This document shows positions 12,128 through 23,142 of a stretch of DNA of 64,000 nucleotides, in pieces. Where the stretch lies: contig JAKSXM010000007.1 in assembly GCA_022575985.1 (NCBI GenBank), positions 28,584,501 through 28,648,500 on the forward strand, given 5' to 3'. The notes beneath the pieces were generated by a model, which was not told the origin of the DNA, ran no database searches, and was given only the letters and a program-made list of their open reading frames with translations. The position numbers and the translations under genes were made by a program. Origin of the DNA: Anagrus nilaparvatae (taxonomy: Eukaryota > Arthropoda > Insecta > Hymenoptera > Mymaridae). The stretch's first letter is position 1. Every line of letters begins with the position of its first letter.

Positions 12128-14913
12128 GGAAAAATGGGCTTTTCTATTTTCCATATAAAGTAATAAAATCTGAAATTGAAAATTCAGCAGCATTTATTGC
12201 CAAAACTCCCGAAGAAAAATTGCATTTATGGCATGAGCGCTTTGGTCATATAAATGAAAAAGCAGTCCGTAGCACCGGAAAGCTTTTTAATTTAGATAAA
12301 GTTTTTGAAAACATGCCAGTAGGTAAGAAATTTTTTTGTGAAAGCTGCTTGTTTGGAAAGCAAACTAGAAAATCTCATAGAACTGTAATGCGGAAAAGTA
12401 ATTATAAGCCCGGTGAAAAAATACATACCGATTTATGTGGCCCGGTAAATATTGAGTCCCCAAAAGGGACAAAATATTTTTTACTTTTTAAAGATGAGGC
12501 AACTAGTTATAGAAAAGTGTACTTTCTAAGATACAAGTCTGAAACTTTTGAATTTTTCAAAGCTTTCGAGGCATTGGTTTTAAGACAAACTGGCAATAAT
12601 ATTAAAGTCTTAAAATCAGATAATGGGAAAGAATATGTTTCAAATGAATTTTCAAAATATTTACAAGATAAAGGTATAATTTCTGAGCATTCGTCACCTT
12701 ACATTCATGAGCAGAATGGTCGCGCCGAAAGAGAAATAAGGACTATTACTGAGTGCGCAAGAACAATGTTATGCAACAGAAATATTGATAGGAGACTTTG
12801 GACAGAAGCAGTTAGCACAGCGTGCTACATATTGAACAGGGTCAATTTAAATCAAACTGAAGAAAAAGTACCTTACGAAAAATGGTTTAGACAAGCACCG
12901 GAAGTAAATCATATGCGAATATTTGGGGCAGCAGCATATTTAAATATTCCAAAAGAAAAAGGCCGAGCAAAATTTGATGAAAAAAGTGAAAAAATGATTT
13001 TTGTAGGTTATGATGGCGATTCCTCAAACTATAGATTATGGAATGCAAATTCTCAAAAAATTATTATAAGTAGTGACGTTGATTTTAATGAATACGAGAT
13101 TCATCGCATAACGGAAACCAATACATTCAAAGTCAACCTCGATTTTTGTATTCTAGAAGAGAACGAAATAGAAGAAAATCAAGAGGAAGTTGCTGAACAA
13201 GACGAAGAGCAAGAGTTAAATATCGACGAAGCAAACCTGCAAGATCAAGAACCTGCCCCCTTAAGGCGTGTGTTAAGAAATAGACAGCAGCTGACTCCGA
13301 TTCAACGGTACGGCATATCGGTAGCATTTCTTGCCGAAGTTATACCAATAACTTACAATGATGCAATTTCAAGTGAAAATGCGGAAAATTGGGAAACTGC
13401 AATGAGTGAGGAAATGCAAGCCCTTCAAGAAAATCAAACTTTGTTTTTAACGAGTTTACCGAAAGGCCGACAAGCTATCGGCTGTAGATGGGTATTTTCT
13501 GTGAAATCAACCCCAGAAGGCAATATTTCTCGATATAAAGCACGATTGGTCGCAAAGGGTTATTCACAGCGTGAAGGCATCGATTATGGCGAAACCTTTG
13601 TACCTGTCATTCGTTACGAATCTATTCGAGTACTTTTAGCAATAGCGGCTAAGGAAAATTATGAAATTGCAAAATTCGATGTCAAAACAGCTTTTTTAAA
13701 TGACGATTTAGAAGAAGACATATATATATATGCATATGCAAATACCACAAGGATATGCAGTAAAAAGTCAAAACAGCATACTCAAGTTGAAGCGGAGTTT
13801 GTTAGGATAATGCAGGCTTCTCGCTGTTGGAATGAAAAATTTGTGAAATTTTTAAGTGAGTTTAATTTTAAAAATATTGAAAGTGATAAGTGTGTTTTTG
13901 TAGGTAAAGTGCTAAATTATAAGGTATTTTTAGCTTTATATTTCGATGACGGATTAGTGATTTCAAAAAGTACTCGCGCAGTAGAAGAAGTGCTAAATTA
14001 TTTAAAATTGCATTTTAAAATTACGCATGATTCAGCGAATGAGTATGTTGGTATGGAAATAAAAAGCGTGATAGAGAGAATTATATTTTAAAAATTAGTC
14101 AAGCTGGCTATGTAAGAAAGTTGTTAGAAATTGAATATGTTAGAAACGAAACCAGTAAGTACACCCGCAGAGCCTGGTCTTTATTTGAACAAAAGCGAAA
14201 GTAAAAATGAACTTGTAAATGTACCTTACCGTGAAGCTATCGGTTCGCTTTTGTTCTTATCTAGAGTAAGTAGACCAGACATAGAATATGCGGTGAATTA
14301 CTTAAGCCAGTTTCTTGATTCCTATGACCAGGAACATTGGAAAGCCGTTAAAAGGATTTTTCGATATTTAATCGGGACAATTGATGTCGGTTTAGTTTAT
14401 GGAAACAGTGGGAGTACAGGTGACGTGAACTTTGAAAGTTCCACACAACTTGTAGGTTACATTGATGCTGATTATGCCGGTTGTTTAAGCACTCGAAGAT
14501 CCAGAAGCGGGTATATATTTCTTTTTAACGACACTCCAATTTCTTGGTCATCGCAGCGCCAAGAGGTAGTTGCATTATCTACGGCTGAAGCCGAATATAT
14601 TGCATTATTTCAGGGCACAAAAGAGTCGGTATGGTTGCGAAGAATGTTGAATGAATTAGGTCATGAGCAAAAATGTGTACCTATATTTGTTGATAACCAA
14701 GCCGCAATTAAATTGGCAAAAAGCACTGAATACCATAAGCGAACTAAGCATATTGATGTACGGTATCATTATATTTGCAAAATAGTTAAAAGAATAGAAA
14801 TTGATATTTCTTATGTTAATACGAAATTGCAATTGGTAGATATTTTAACAAAGCCATTGACAAAATTGCCTTTTGCCAATTTAAGACGAATGTTAAATAT
14901 TTTTGAATTTTAA
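12124..14913 (+). pseudogene. Copia pol region (integrase, RT, RNase H), interrupted
   Basis: Starts with the gag-pre-integrase box (HLWHERFGHIN). The integrase core has its D,D,E residues in HTDLCGP, LKSDNGKEY and EQNGRAERE. Reverse transcriptase follows, with RWVFSVK, YKARLVAKGYSQ, FDVKTAFLN and a YFDDG catalytic box at about 13938. RNase H/C-terminal boxes are YIDADYAG, STAEAEYIAL and RTKHIDVRYHYI. Between about 13725 and 13815 the open frame is nonsense, while the +1 frame encodes the expected RT residues (IPQGYA, KLKRSL); paired frameshifts bracket it. A second shifted stretch (about 14065-14125) contains the stop at 14089-14091. The last frame ends at TAA 14911-14913. Confidence 0.9.
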
Positions 14914-14926
14914 ATAGATCAAAAAT

Positions 14927-14935
14927 AAGTGGGAG
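14927..14935 (+). other. Copia polypurine tract
   Basis: AAGTGGGAG directly abuts the TGTT start of the 3' LTR. This purine run is where plus-strand DNA synthesis primes in LTR elements. Confidence 0.7.
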
Positions 14936-15282
14936 TGTTAAATTTTGTATATTATACATGCTATGTATTATATTATTTTAGATCTACATAACAGCGCTTT
15001 GAAAATCATATACTTTATGTAATAACGATAAGAAGTCGTTGTTTCTTTTTATCGATTTTCTAGCATCTGCTGATGCTTTCTAGCTTCCTGCATCTCCCCC
15101 GCATGGAACAGGCCCAGAGACATTATGCTAATGTCTTTTTGGGCGTTAGTCTTTAATAAGCTTGACTCGAATATAGTCGCATCTATATTCTGTATCACAT
15201 AATTATTTTACACTTTATATTAATAATAAATTCTGTTTTATATACATAATCTTGTTTTATTTATTTAGCAAAATATTCAACA
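14936..15282 (+). repeat. Copia 3' LTR, complete (347 bp)
   Basis: Begins TGTTAAATTTTG and ends ATATTCAACA, forming short TGTT/AACA inverted ends, followed by the GTTTG duplication. It preserves the terminal 20-odd bases that the 5' LTR has lost. Confidence 0.9.
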
Positions 15283-15287
15283 GTTTG
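15283..15287. repeat. Target-site duplication, right copy (copia element)
   Basis: GTTTG, identical to 10563-10567. Confidence 0.85.
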
Positions 15288-15615
15288 TTTAAAGCATTTT
15301 TTAGGATATTAGTTATTTTAATTAAATTTAATATTATCAAATTAAAATTAATTCGGGATATTTTCCCCCGGGGAAACTCCTAAAGGGGCTTTGAAGTTAA
15401 TTTTTTGAATTTTTTAAAGTTATTATTTTTTAATGCACGATGGGTGGATGAAGATTTGTGGGTGGCACGTCCTAAGCTGAAGTTATGCCTCAACAGGGAC
15501 AATATGTGTCAAAGGAAATAGGGAGGGGAGTTTAGTGGGTAATTGCATCATTGGCCGTTCAATCGTGGATTGTAGTTCACTATGATCGATGATTTCATTA
15601 TTCCAATTTACCTAC
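15288..15615. other. Spacer; possible 3' UTR of the minus-strand LINE
   Basis: AT-rich at first, with a CCCCCGGGG palindrome near 15367. From about 15440 the base composition rises and probably belongs to the 3' untranslated tail of the LINE on the minus strand. No ORF. Confidence 0.35.
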
Positions 15616-16748
15616 TTCCAGTTTTCAGGACTTCGTCGCATTTCCGGGACCACTCGCTCTGGAGTCCAAGTCTAGAAAAGCGAGCACTCCTCTGAGTAGC
15701 GAACACATCCAAAGAATATGTGCTCTACGGTATCTACCTCACCCGGACAGTGTAAGCACTGCAGTGTTGCCACCTTGTGCCTCTTCCTCAGCATGTCACG
15801 GAATTATCTGTGACCTGTTAAGAATTGGGTGAGATAGAAATCTACCTCCCCATGTTTGCGTCCCGTCCAAGATTCCAGTTCCAGAATTAGTCTGTGCGTC
15901 CACGGGCCATACTTGTTGCTGTCCCATCGTTCCTGCCATTTAATCATAGCATTGGAACGGTTGCAGGTGGAAGCTACTTCGCGCTCCTTTACACTTTCGT
16001 ATATGAATTTGCACTCCAATGCTAGCAGGACAATAAGAAGGACACTAGCTACCACCTAAATCACCGATAGCGATACTGTATGGTATGCGCTGGTGATCCT
16101 GAGTGCCACTTGCCTCTGCACAGAGCAGATCTTATGCCTGTACTTCTTGATTCGGGCAGCGTCCGCCCAAACTTCCGAGCCGTATAGCAGAACAGAGTTC
16201 ACCAAGGACATCAGGAGCCTTCGCTTTCCTGGTTTGGGCCCCCCTACGTTGGCCATGAGCCTTGACAGGAAGGATGCGACCGTCACGGCCTTTCACTCGT
16301 CTCCTGAAATTATTCCCAGAAGCTCTGCTTGTTGTCAAGCAGAATTCCCAGGTACTTCACCGACATTCTGGTTCGGATCGAGTGAGGATTCTCGCCATCG
16401 TCGACGTTAATGTCATATCTGGTGGGAACTCTTTGACGGGTCAGCAGAACGATCTCCGTTATTGGGATCGCGAGCTGCAGCCCATGCTCGCCCATCCAGA
16501 GGTTGATCTGTCTCATGACCTGATTCAGCTTCTGCTGGGCCACTTCCTTCTCTCTAACCTTTATGGTTAGAGCCACGTCGTCCGCGTACCCGATCAGGCA
16601 GACTCCTTCCGGAAGGTCAACGCGCAGCAAGCCATCGTAAAAGTCATTCCACAGGTCAGGTCCAAGAACCGACCCTTGGGAAATGCCCGCGCTTAACGCC
16701 CTTTCCCGCCTACCATCGAGCGTGTCGTAAGGCAGCCTTCGCACAGTG
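15616..16748 (-). pseudogene. R1-like LINE, 3' half: RT palm to C-terminal knuckle
   Basis: On the minus strand, 16744-16310 encodes reverse transcriptase from SAGISQGSVLGPDLWN through the catalytic YADD (about 16588-16577) to GILLDNK. A frame change near 16300 leads to NVGGPKPGKRR, SVLLYGSEVW and QRQVALRITSAYHTV. A second change near 16056 leads to KWQERWDS, GRKHGEVDFYLTQFLTGH and a Cys-rich end (CLHCPGEVDT). At least two frameshifts, so dead. The 5' part of what may be the same element continues at 17641-18620 in the same orientation. Confidence 0.85.
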
Positions 16749-17640
16749 ATCTAGAAAAAAAAAAGCGGAATGAACTTTTGCTTTGATCAAGTTTCCATCT
16801 AATTTTAATGTGGGTTGGGTTGTTTTACTTCTGAAGACCTGTATTTTACGAAAATAACGACAAGAAAATTTTTTTCCACATTATTTTCACCCCTGTTTAA
16901 CCAACCCCCAAAAAAAAAATTTGTATCAAAATAATAATTTATCGAAAAAAATTTTTTAGGCCTTAAAAAATTATTTGTATGCTTAAATTTGATTGGAAAA
17001 CAAAGAAATTATGTTAAAAAAAAAATTTACCCCTATTCTAAACATTTGAAAATATAACTTTGATAAAAGCTACAGACATAGGGTTTACGGCAAAAGACGG
17101 CAAAAATTACGGCTCAAAAGATAGGCTAGGTTTTATTTCGATTGATAACGACAGAAAATTTGTATGTTGAGAAAACTGAATTTTCAAGAAAAAATTTTTA
17201 TCAAATTTTCAAAAAAAACTAAAAAAACTGAAAACCGAGGGAAAATATTTTATAAAAAAGAATTTCATTCGATTTGGGCATATTTTTTACGTATCTACCT
17301 AAATTTTCAAGGTAAACGGTTCGATCTGGGGAAGGGTAATCATAGGGAAGGGTAATCAAGCTTTGTATCGCTGATCACTAACGTATGTAATTTTTATAAT
17401 TTAGTAAATTTTAGATAATAATTCGGGGAAAAAAATGTTATTATACAAAATATTTAGTAACCTAAAACAACAAATCTTTGGAAAAATCAAATTGTAGGGG
17501 TCCAGGGACCCACTGCCCCCTTGGCGGTTGCCGAGGTGAGCGAAGTGAGCCGGAGGCAGTTAGTATATATATAAATCTTTAATTATGTTTATATGTTTGT
17601 ATGTCCAAACGCGATAAACGAGAAAACGATAAAATTTCCT
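16749..17640. other. AT-rich segment splitting the minus-strand LINE
   Basis: About 890 bp with no LINE similarity, in the place where roughly 190 codons of the RT fingers and palm would be expected. It ends in a G/C-rich patch (GAGGTGAGCGAAGTGAGCC, near 17534) followed by an AT repeat and TATGTTTGTATGTCC. That pattern resembles the ends of some arthropod non-autonomous DNA elements (possibly Helitrons), but I could not define its borders. Confidence 0.45.
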
Positions 17641-18620
17641 TTGTTCAGGAGCACGAGGCGAGCCACCTTCCACTCCCTCGGAAACACTCCCACCACTAAG
17701 CAAGCATTAAACATGCCCAGCAGGATACTAGGGATTACTTAAACGGCCCGTTTGATGACCTCCGCTGATATCCCATCCGCGCCTTGCCATTTTTCATAGA
17801 TTTCATAGCCTTGATCATCTCAACCTTGTTGAATAGTGGCACTTCATCCCTGGGTATTTCCTCTACTAGATTCTCCCGCCTGTTCAGGGAACAGAGCGCC
17901 CACTATACTTTCGGTCGTCGCCGCGTTCATCGTATTATCGGACCCCCGATTCTATTTGCCCATTACAAATTTGCCCCAGAGGTCCTTGCCATGCTTTGGC
18001 GTATGGCCTTAGACAGCCGATGTTTAGCATCTTTGTGTTTCCGAGTGAGCATCGCGGCCTCGGGTGTTTCCCGTGCTCTCTGCGCCTTCCGTCGCGCCCT
18101 GTGACACTCCCTTCGGAGGTCCGTTATTTCGGGAGTCCACCAGTGAACTGGCTTTCTCCGCTACCATCGTCGCCGGCGAGGCATGGAGGCATCTCAAGCC
18201 CCGCATAGTAACGAGGTTACTTTCTTTACTAAGATTTTAGCCTCGCAGGAACTTGTAAATCCTTCGCGGCAAGCGGGGATGGACGCTGACTCGATCCGAA
18301 GATATTCTTCGAATCTATTCTCTTCCATCTTTGACACGTTACAACCTAGGGGGCGTCTCTTGTAAGGAGGTCATTGGGAGGTTCCCTCTAAAACCCCGAA
18401 GGTGATGTATTTATGGTTGCTACCATTTTTGCCATTTTCGCCATCCATCACCCTCCAGTCTTTGATCCTACTAGACGCTCCTTCTGTTGCGAAATTTATG
18501 TCAGGGATGGAGGTACCTCCCCTCGAACTTGCGTAGGTCTGACTTTTTCCTCAATTTTGGACCACCAGTTTGCATCTAGTGACCATTTCGATTACCCTTC
18601 GTCTCCTGGGGAAATGTCTT
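17641..18620 (-). pseudogene. R1-like LINE, middle part: endonuclease end to RT start
   Basis: Minus-strand translation shows the C-terminal end of an APE-type endonuclease with SNHKYITF at about 18425-18402, where SDH would be catalytic. Then comes a basic linker (DLRRE...ARRKAQRARETPEAAMLTRKHK), then the start of the reverse transcriptase (GPDGISAEVIKRAV, then GVFPREWKVARLVL). Several frame changes and stops. The sequence stops abruptly at 17641, where the 890-bp foreign segment begins. Confidence 0.8.
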
Positions 18621-18767
18621 AACGACATTATGTAGTTATTATTCTATGTTACACAGCAATATTTGGGTGAAGCAAACCGTCGACTTAAAAAAATTACCTT
18701 AATTTGATTAATTTTTTGAGACAAGAAGCTCGTTGCTATGAACCGAATCAATAGCATATTTTTACTG

Positions 18768-19437
18768 GGTATGAATTAGGTAAATTTTTTGAAGAAGCAC
18801 CAGATGAGCAATATTTAGATATGAAGGTATGAATTCCTTTTTAAAAAATTTTTAATTTCTAATAATTAGTTATTTATTTTTGCAGGTGATTGCTATTTTG
18901 GATGTATATGGTACTTGTAGAGGTGTTGAAATTTGCGCTATTTCTGTTAAAGACCTTCAAGATATGATTGAGCGTAGAATAATGAAAATAACTATTAAAA
19001 AAACTGAAAATTATGTAAATAGATCATTTTTTTTTTGAAAAGGAAAATTATGATTATGTAAAGAAGTATCTTGATTTGAGACCACCGAATTGTCGAACAA
19101 AACATAACAATTTCTTTTAAACTATCGTAATGAGAAATGTACCAGACAGCCTATTGGCAAAAATAAAATTGCTAGTATTCCGGAAAAGATTGCTACTTAT
19201 TTAAATTTAGATGAATCTGAGAAATATACTGGTTACAGTTATCTTCGAACATCAGCGACTGTTATGTCTGATGCAGGAGTTTCAATTAAGGTCATGATGA
19301 AAGCAGGTGGTTGGAAAAGTTTCATATTTGCTGAAGCATATAATGCTCACTCAGAAGTTCAAATATATATTACGTGGCAAATAAATGTAAATAATGTAAA
19401 TAAAAAAGAAAAAGAAGAACTACAAATTGTTAATTAA
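18768..19437 (+). pseudogene. Eukaryotic tyrosine recombinase relic (Crypton-like)
   Basis: Exon 1 ends KFFEEAPDEQYLDMK at 18826. A 59-bp intron with GT/AG ends (18827-18885) follows, and exon 2 opens with VIAILDVYGTCRGVE. Later blocks are KYLDLRPPNCRTKHNNFF, then NYRNEKCTRQ, KIASIPEKIATYLNLDE, TGYSYLRTSATVMSDAG and KAGGWKSFIFAEAY, ending at TAA 19435. This block order matches the phage-integrase-fold recombinases of Crypton elements and their domesticated relatives. The first Arg and the final Tyr are kept. The HxxR box reads YSYLR, lacking the His, and the GGW box is preceded by Ala instead of the usual His. Two frameshifts (T-run near 19035, and near 19121) make it a pseudogene. Confidence 0.75.
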
Positions 19438-20057
19438 ACTTTAGCTGGAGTTAGTGATAAAATAATAAAGCTTGGAGTAGCGGTATTAATCGAGTTATAC
19501 CTTAAGCTGAACGCAGTGGTATTAATTGAGTTACAACATTGGCTGGACCTAGTAGTATAAATAAATCTAGATTTGGTGATCATAAGTCTCGTAAACTAAC
19601 TCAAATAATATTTCTCTTGGGGCAAAAATATATATTTTCGCCTCTAGGGACGTAAAGTAGTGACCAAAATTCCCTCTTTCACCACAGTTAGTAGGTCTGA
19701 AAAAGCACTCTGGTTCCCTCAGATAAAAAAAAGTTTTCGACCCGCTAGGAAGAAAAATTATATTTTGATCACGGCTTTACTTCGGATATTATTTACGTGC
19801 ATTCTGGGCCATTGTTTTTTCTGCTCCCTTGATTAAAAATATAGTATTTTTACTTAAAAATTACTAAGCGTTAGTAATATTGTGTTCATTAATTTTTACT
19901 GTGTACATGAAATATTTAAGGTCCCTAAAGGTTGAAAAAATGATGATAGACCTTAATGAAATAGGAAAATTTTTTAAATTTAATCATTTTAAAACTTAAA
20001 TAAACTTTATTTGACCCCTTTTACTGGAAGTGTTTTTTTTAAACTAAGAAATAAAAA
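19438..20057. other. Repeat-rich spacer after the recombinase relic
   Basis: At 19469-19550 a short motif, GCGGTATTAATCGAGTTA-like, occurs twice about 50 bp apart. At 19870-19912 the stretch TTAGTAATATTGTGTTCATT recurs at 23501-23521, so it is a dispersed repeat. No gene seen. Confidence 0.4.
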
Positions 20058-20325
20058 TCGTAGCTCTAACATTGATCTTATGGAAGATAAACTTTGGAGC
20101 TTATAAAAATATTGAAAATAATGACACAGGAAATTAAAATTTGCATAAAATGATAAATAAATGTTCAAAGATTGTTTTGAAAATTTGTTTGTTTCTCCTT
20201 ACAGGCTTTAATATTAAATAATTGAATAAAAACTATGTAAATAACCTGAATTTATACTAATACATATATGATTTCACATTTGTAAGTATGTAAGTATGTA
20301 AGTATGCGTCAATAATTTAGAATTA
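20058..20325 (+). repeat. Dispersed repeat, copy 2
   Basis: Same-orientation relative of 1800-2110. It ends in a small tandem array of TAAGTATG (about four units, 20284-20306), where copy 1 has only one. Confidence 0.6.
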
Positions 20326-20439
20326 TATAAAAAAATCCTTTAGCTTTCAAGAGACCTTAAATCAATAATACTTTAAGCTGAAATTGTATTACATTTAACC
20401 AACTAACGCCCAAGATCCTATCTACGTTTCAGTTTGTTT

Positions 20440-20880
20440 TTTAAAACTAAATTAATTTTGAAACCAAAATTTATATTTTTAAAAATGTATCCCGATGTAA
20501 AAATGTCTTATTTTTCAGAATCTGGAGTGAAATTTAGGATAAAATAAACAGAAAACTTAATATTGTGGGTCAAAGTTGGCCACTATAAAAATCACCATGT
20601 TACTTATCAGAATTTTAAATAACATTTTAGGTCATATTTTTTTGTATATTTAATTTTTTTTAAATTCCAAAATGGTAGATTTAAAATATCTTATTTAAAA
20701 TATATTATGTAATTTACAAAACTGATAAACAACTTGTCGATTTTTTTAGTGTCCAACTTTGACCCAAAATATTGAGTTTCTGCTTGATTTTATCCTAAGT
20801 TTGGAATCAGATTCTGAAAATTTATACTTTTGTACATAGGGCTAGATTTTTAGGGATAAATAAATTTTTAAAATAATTTA
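20440..20880. repeat. Imperfect foldback element (~440 bp)
   Basis: The two halves face each other: TTTTCAGAATCTG and GGGTCAAAGTTGGCCACT on the left pair with AGTGTCCAACTTTGACCC and CAGATTCTGAAAA on the right. Further matched blocks run outwards (TTAGGATAAAAT). No ORF. Borders approximate. Confidence 0.65.
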
Positions 20881-21689
20881 GTGTGCAACAATGAAACGTC
20901 ACGTAGATAAAGTCTTAGGCATTAAACGTTATTTCATTAAACGTTTATTTTGCATTATTATGATATTTCACCGATGCAAAGTTTATACAAAAGTTATAAA
21001 ATTTATAGCGCAGCTGACATTTATAAGGTTTTTCACCTGTGTGAAGCAAAAATACAAGAATAAACACGCCTTTAGAAATACCGGATAGGGTCCAAAAACT
21101 ATAGGCATCATCAAATCGATAAAAAAAAACTCAGTTTTTAATAATAAAAGGCAATCTGATTGATTATTTTTGTTATACCCTGTCCACATAGTGTCGATTT
21201 TTTCATCCTATAAGGTAGAACTTAATAAATATCAGCAAGCCTGAATTATTAAGAGTCCATAAACCCGGATTATTCTAAGTCTCTAAATTAAAATTCTTGC
21301 CATTTGACCCATCCCTCTTGATTTTTGTATTCCCACCTTTTACTGCAGTCAATTATACGGGGTTAGGGTGTATAACTCCTGGCCGCCACCAAAATCAGTC
21401 TATTATTACTTGGTTTATTATTTTGTTTTTCAAGTCTCTGAATCCGAATATCTGAAAATCGCCCTTAGGAAATGTGCGCATCACCCTAAATTAGCAAAAA
21501 ACACCTCTTAGGATATATTATTTAATGCCTATGAGTTTTTTTGAAATAATTAATTTTGTTTATTGTCCATCGTGCCTAAAAAATATAAAAAATAAAATAA
21601 ATTTTCAACCCCATAACCTGAAAAATAAGAACAAAATTGAAAATTAAAAAAAAATAAACTCTACTCCAGGGAACCCTCCTCCTGCTTCC
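20881..21689. other. Intergenic DNA with partial dispersed repeat
   Basis: At 21230-21330 there is a fragment of the repeat family seen at 26.5, 34.3, 37.0 and 52.2 kb (CTGAATTATT...AAACCCGGATTATTCTAAG). Nothing else recognised. Confidence 0.4.
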
Positions 21690-21935
21690 GCTTTAGCGTG
21701 GTCCTTACGTACTCTTCTACCCTGTACCAGTTTTCGGTACTACGTAGCATTTCCTAGACCACGCTTTTCAGTCTTCATCGGCGAAAGGCTAGTCACTCAT
21801 CCGCGAATCTAACACACCCAAAGAAGTACACTATCCATCTCACCCGCGCAGTACAAGCACTGCGCTGTTCTTACTTTGCCCCATTTGAAGAGTTGGCTAT
21901 GGAAAAATCCGTATCCAGATAGGAACTGGACACGG
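21690..21935 (-). pseudogene. R1-like LINE 3' end fragment
   Basis: Minus-strand translation gives GYGFFHSQLFKWGKVRTAQC and then CAGEMD, the same C-terminal region as in the fragment at 9455-9612. It contains a stop. Only the extreme 3' end is present, as is typical of 5'-truncated LINE insertions. Confidence 0.7.
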
Positions 21936-21964
21936 ATAAGCGAGGGGCTACTGACTTGAGATAC

Positions 21965-22140
21965 CTTACGGACTCACCCGGCCTCGTACGGCCTCGCACG
22001 GTCTCGCAGGATCTTTCCGGCCTTTCTCGGCCTCGAACGGTCTCGCAGGGTCTCTCCGGCCTCGCACGGCCTCGCACGGTCTTGCAGGGTCTCTCTGGCC
22101 TCGCACGGTCTCGCAGGGTTTCTCCGGCCTCGCTAGGCTT
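21965..22140. repeat. GC-rich minisatellite with ~10-bp rhythm
   Basis: Repeats of GGCCTCGCAC and GGTCTCGCAG-type decamers, alternating with CTCTCC, over about 175 bp. Strongly GC-rich against surroundings that are mostly A/T. Both strands stay open here by chance because the period carries few stop codons. The motif decays rightwards into the arm at 22133-22240. Confidence 0.8.
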
Positions 22141-23140
22141 TGCAAGGACTCTCAAGGACTCGCACTATCTAAAAGGTCTTAAATGGCCTCTAAAGGTCTC
22201 CTAAGATCTTTAAAAGTCTCAAAATGCCTCAAAAAGCTTAAAAAGGTCTTAGAAGAATTTACAGGGCCTCTTAAAAATTCAATGTAATTTTTTTATTTAT
22301 TTATTTTTTTTTTAATCAAATTGCCGAGATTTTATTTAATGCCTCGTTTAATGCAAGATTTTTGTACTTTAATTAAACTAAATTTTGTGCTAAAAATGAA
22401 AAGTAAAATTAAATTGTATACCAAAATTCAGTGTCAAATAAATACTGTGGAGAACTTTTACTTTATCTATTTTGTGAAAAATTTCTTACAAATTCTTTTT
22501 GGGAATCCTGACACATGTTAAAATTAATATTAAGAAAACGCTCATTTTTAATATTGACTTTGAAGGGCCATATCTTAAAAACGACTCAAGGAAATGAGAC
22601 AAATAAAAAAATTTTGGTAATTTGAAGCTTGTAGGAATTTTTCGAATCATATAAAACCCTTTTTTTCAGAAATTACGAATTAGGCAGCAATTTAAAAATT
22701 GGCCATTTTCAGCCAAAAATGGCTATTTGGTTAATTAGCTACATTGATGAGAAAATTATAGATTAAAAATTGCGGCTTATGGTGTTTGAAAGGTGACACT
22801 TACACCAAAAAAATGAGACCTACCAGAAGTGTTTTGGTTAACTTGCGAAGTTAAGCGTTTGATTGAAAATTACCAAAAAATCCTATTTTATAACATTGAA
22901 CCCTGTGTTTCTAGGCCCTGAAGGCCCATTGGAATGAACGGAGGGTAGCCGGCATGTTTTTAAACATATTACATTAACTCATCCATAACCATTTGGTGTA
23001 ATTTGATGTTCCAAATGTATTTAACTCCCCTTGTAAGACTTTTTCAAGCTTTTTGAGGCATTTGAGACTTTTCAAGATCTTAGGAAACCATTAGAAGCCA
23101 TTATAGACCTTTTAGGTCATGCGAGTCCATGCGAGGCCTA
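22133..23140. repeat. Large inverted repeat enclosing a dispersed repeat
   Basis: Left arm 22133-22240 and right arm 23045-23140 are reverse complements with modest divergence (CTCAAAATGCCTCAAAAAGC faces AGCTTTTTGAGGCATTTGAG; TCCTAAGATCTT faces AAGATCTTAGGA). The arms are themselves made of decayed versions of the neighbouring decamer. The 800-bp interior holds the repeat at 22570-22970. Confidence 0.7.
22570..22970 (+). repeat. Dispersed repeat, copy A
   Basis: Reverse-complement relative of 55670-56060. Shared blocks in the same order include GGCAGCAATTTAAAAATTGG, GGTGACACTT, TTAACTT(G/A)CGAAG and CATTGA(A/G)CCCTGTGTTT. No ORF; class unknown. Confidence 0.7.
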
Positions 23141-23142
23141 GT

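Larger units (their letters stand above)
10568..15282 (+). mobile_element. Ty1/copia LTR retrotransposon, full length but defective
   Basis: A 4.7-kb element bounded by LTRs that begin TGTT and (3' copy) end AACA, with a GTTTG duplication on both sides. Gene order is gag, protease, integrase, reverse transcriptase, RNase H, which defines the copia group. The LTRs differ at only about five positions over some 320 bp, implying a young insertion, yet the reading frame has two stops and several frameshifts. The 5' LTR lacks its last 20-odd bases, and no tRNA primer-binding site is visible before gag. The element could not move on its own as it stands. Confidence 0.93.

Noticed and set aside
17164..17355. 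63-codon + strand ORF
   Set aside because: Lys/Phe-rich AT-driven reading within the segment that interrupts the LINE; no similarity recognised.
21871..22204. Overlapping Arg/Pro-rich ORFs on both strands
   Set aside because: They are translations of the 10-bp GC-rich minisatellite, open by periodicity rather than by coding constraint.
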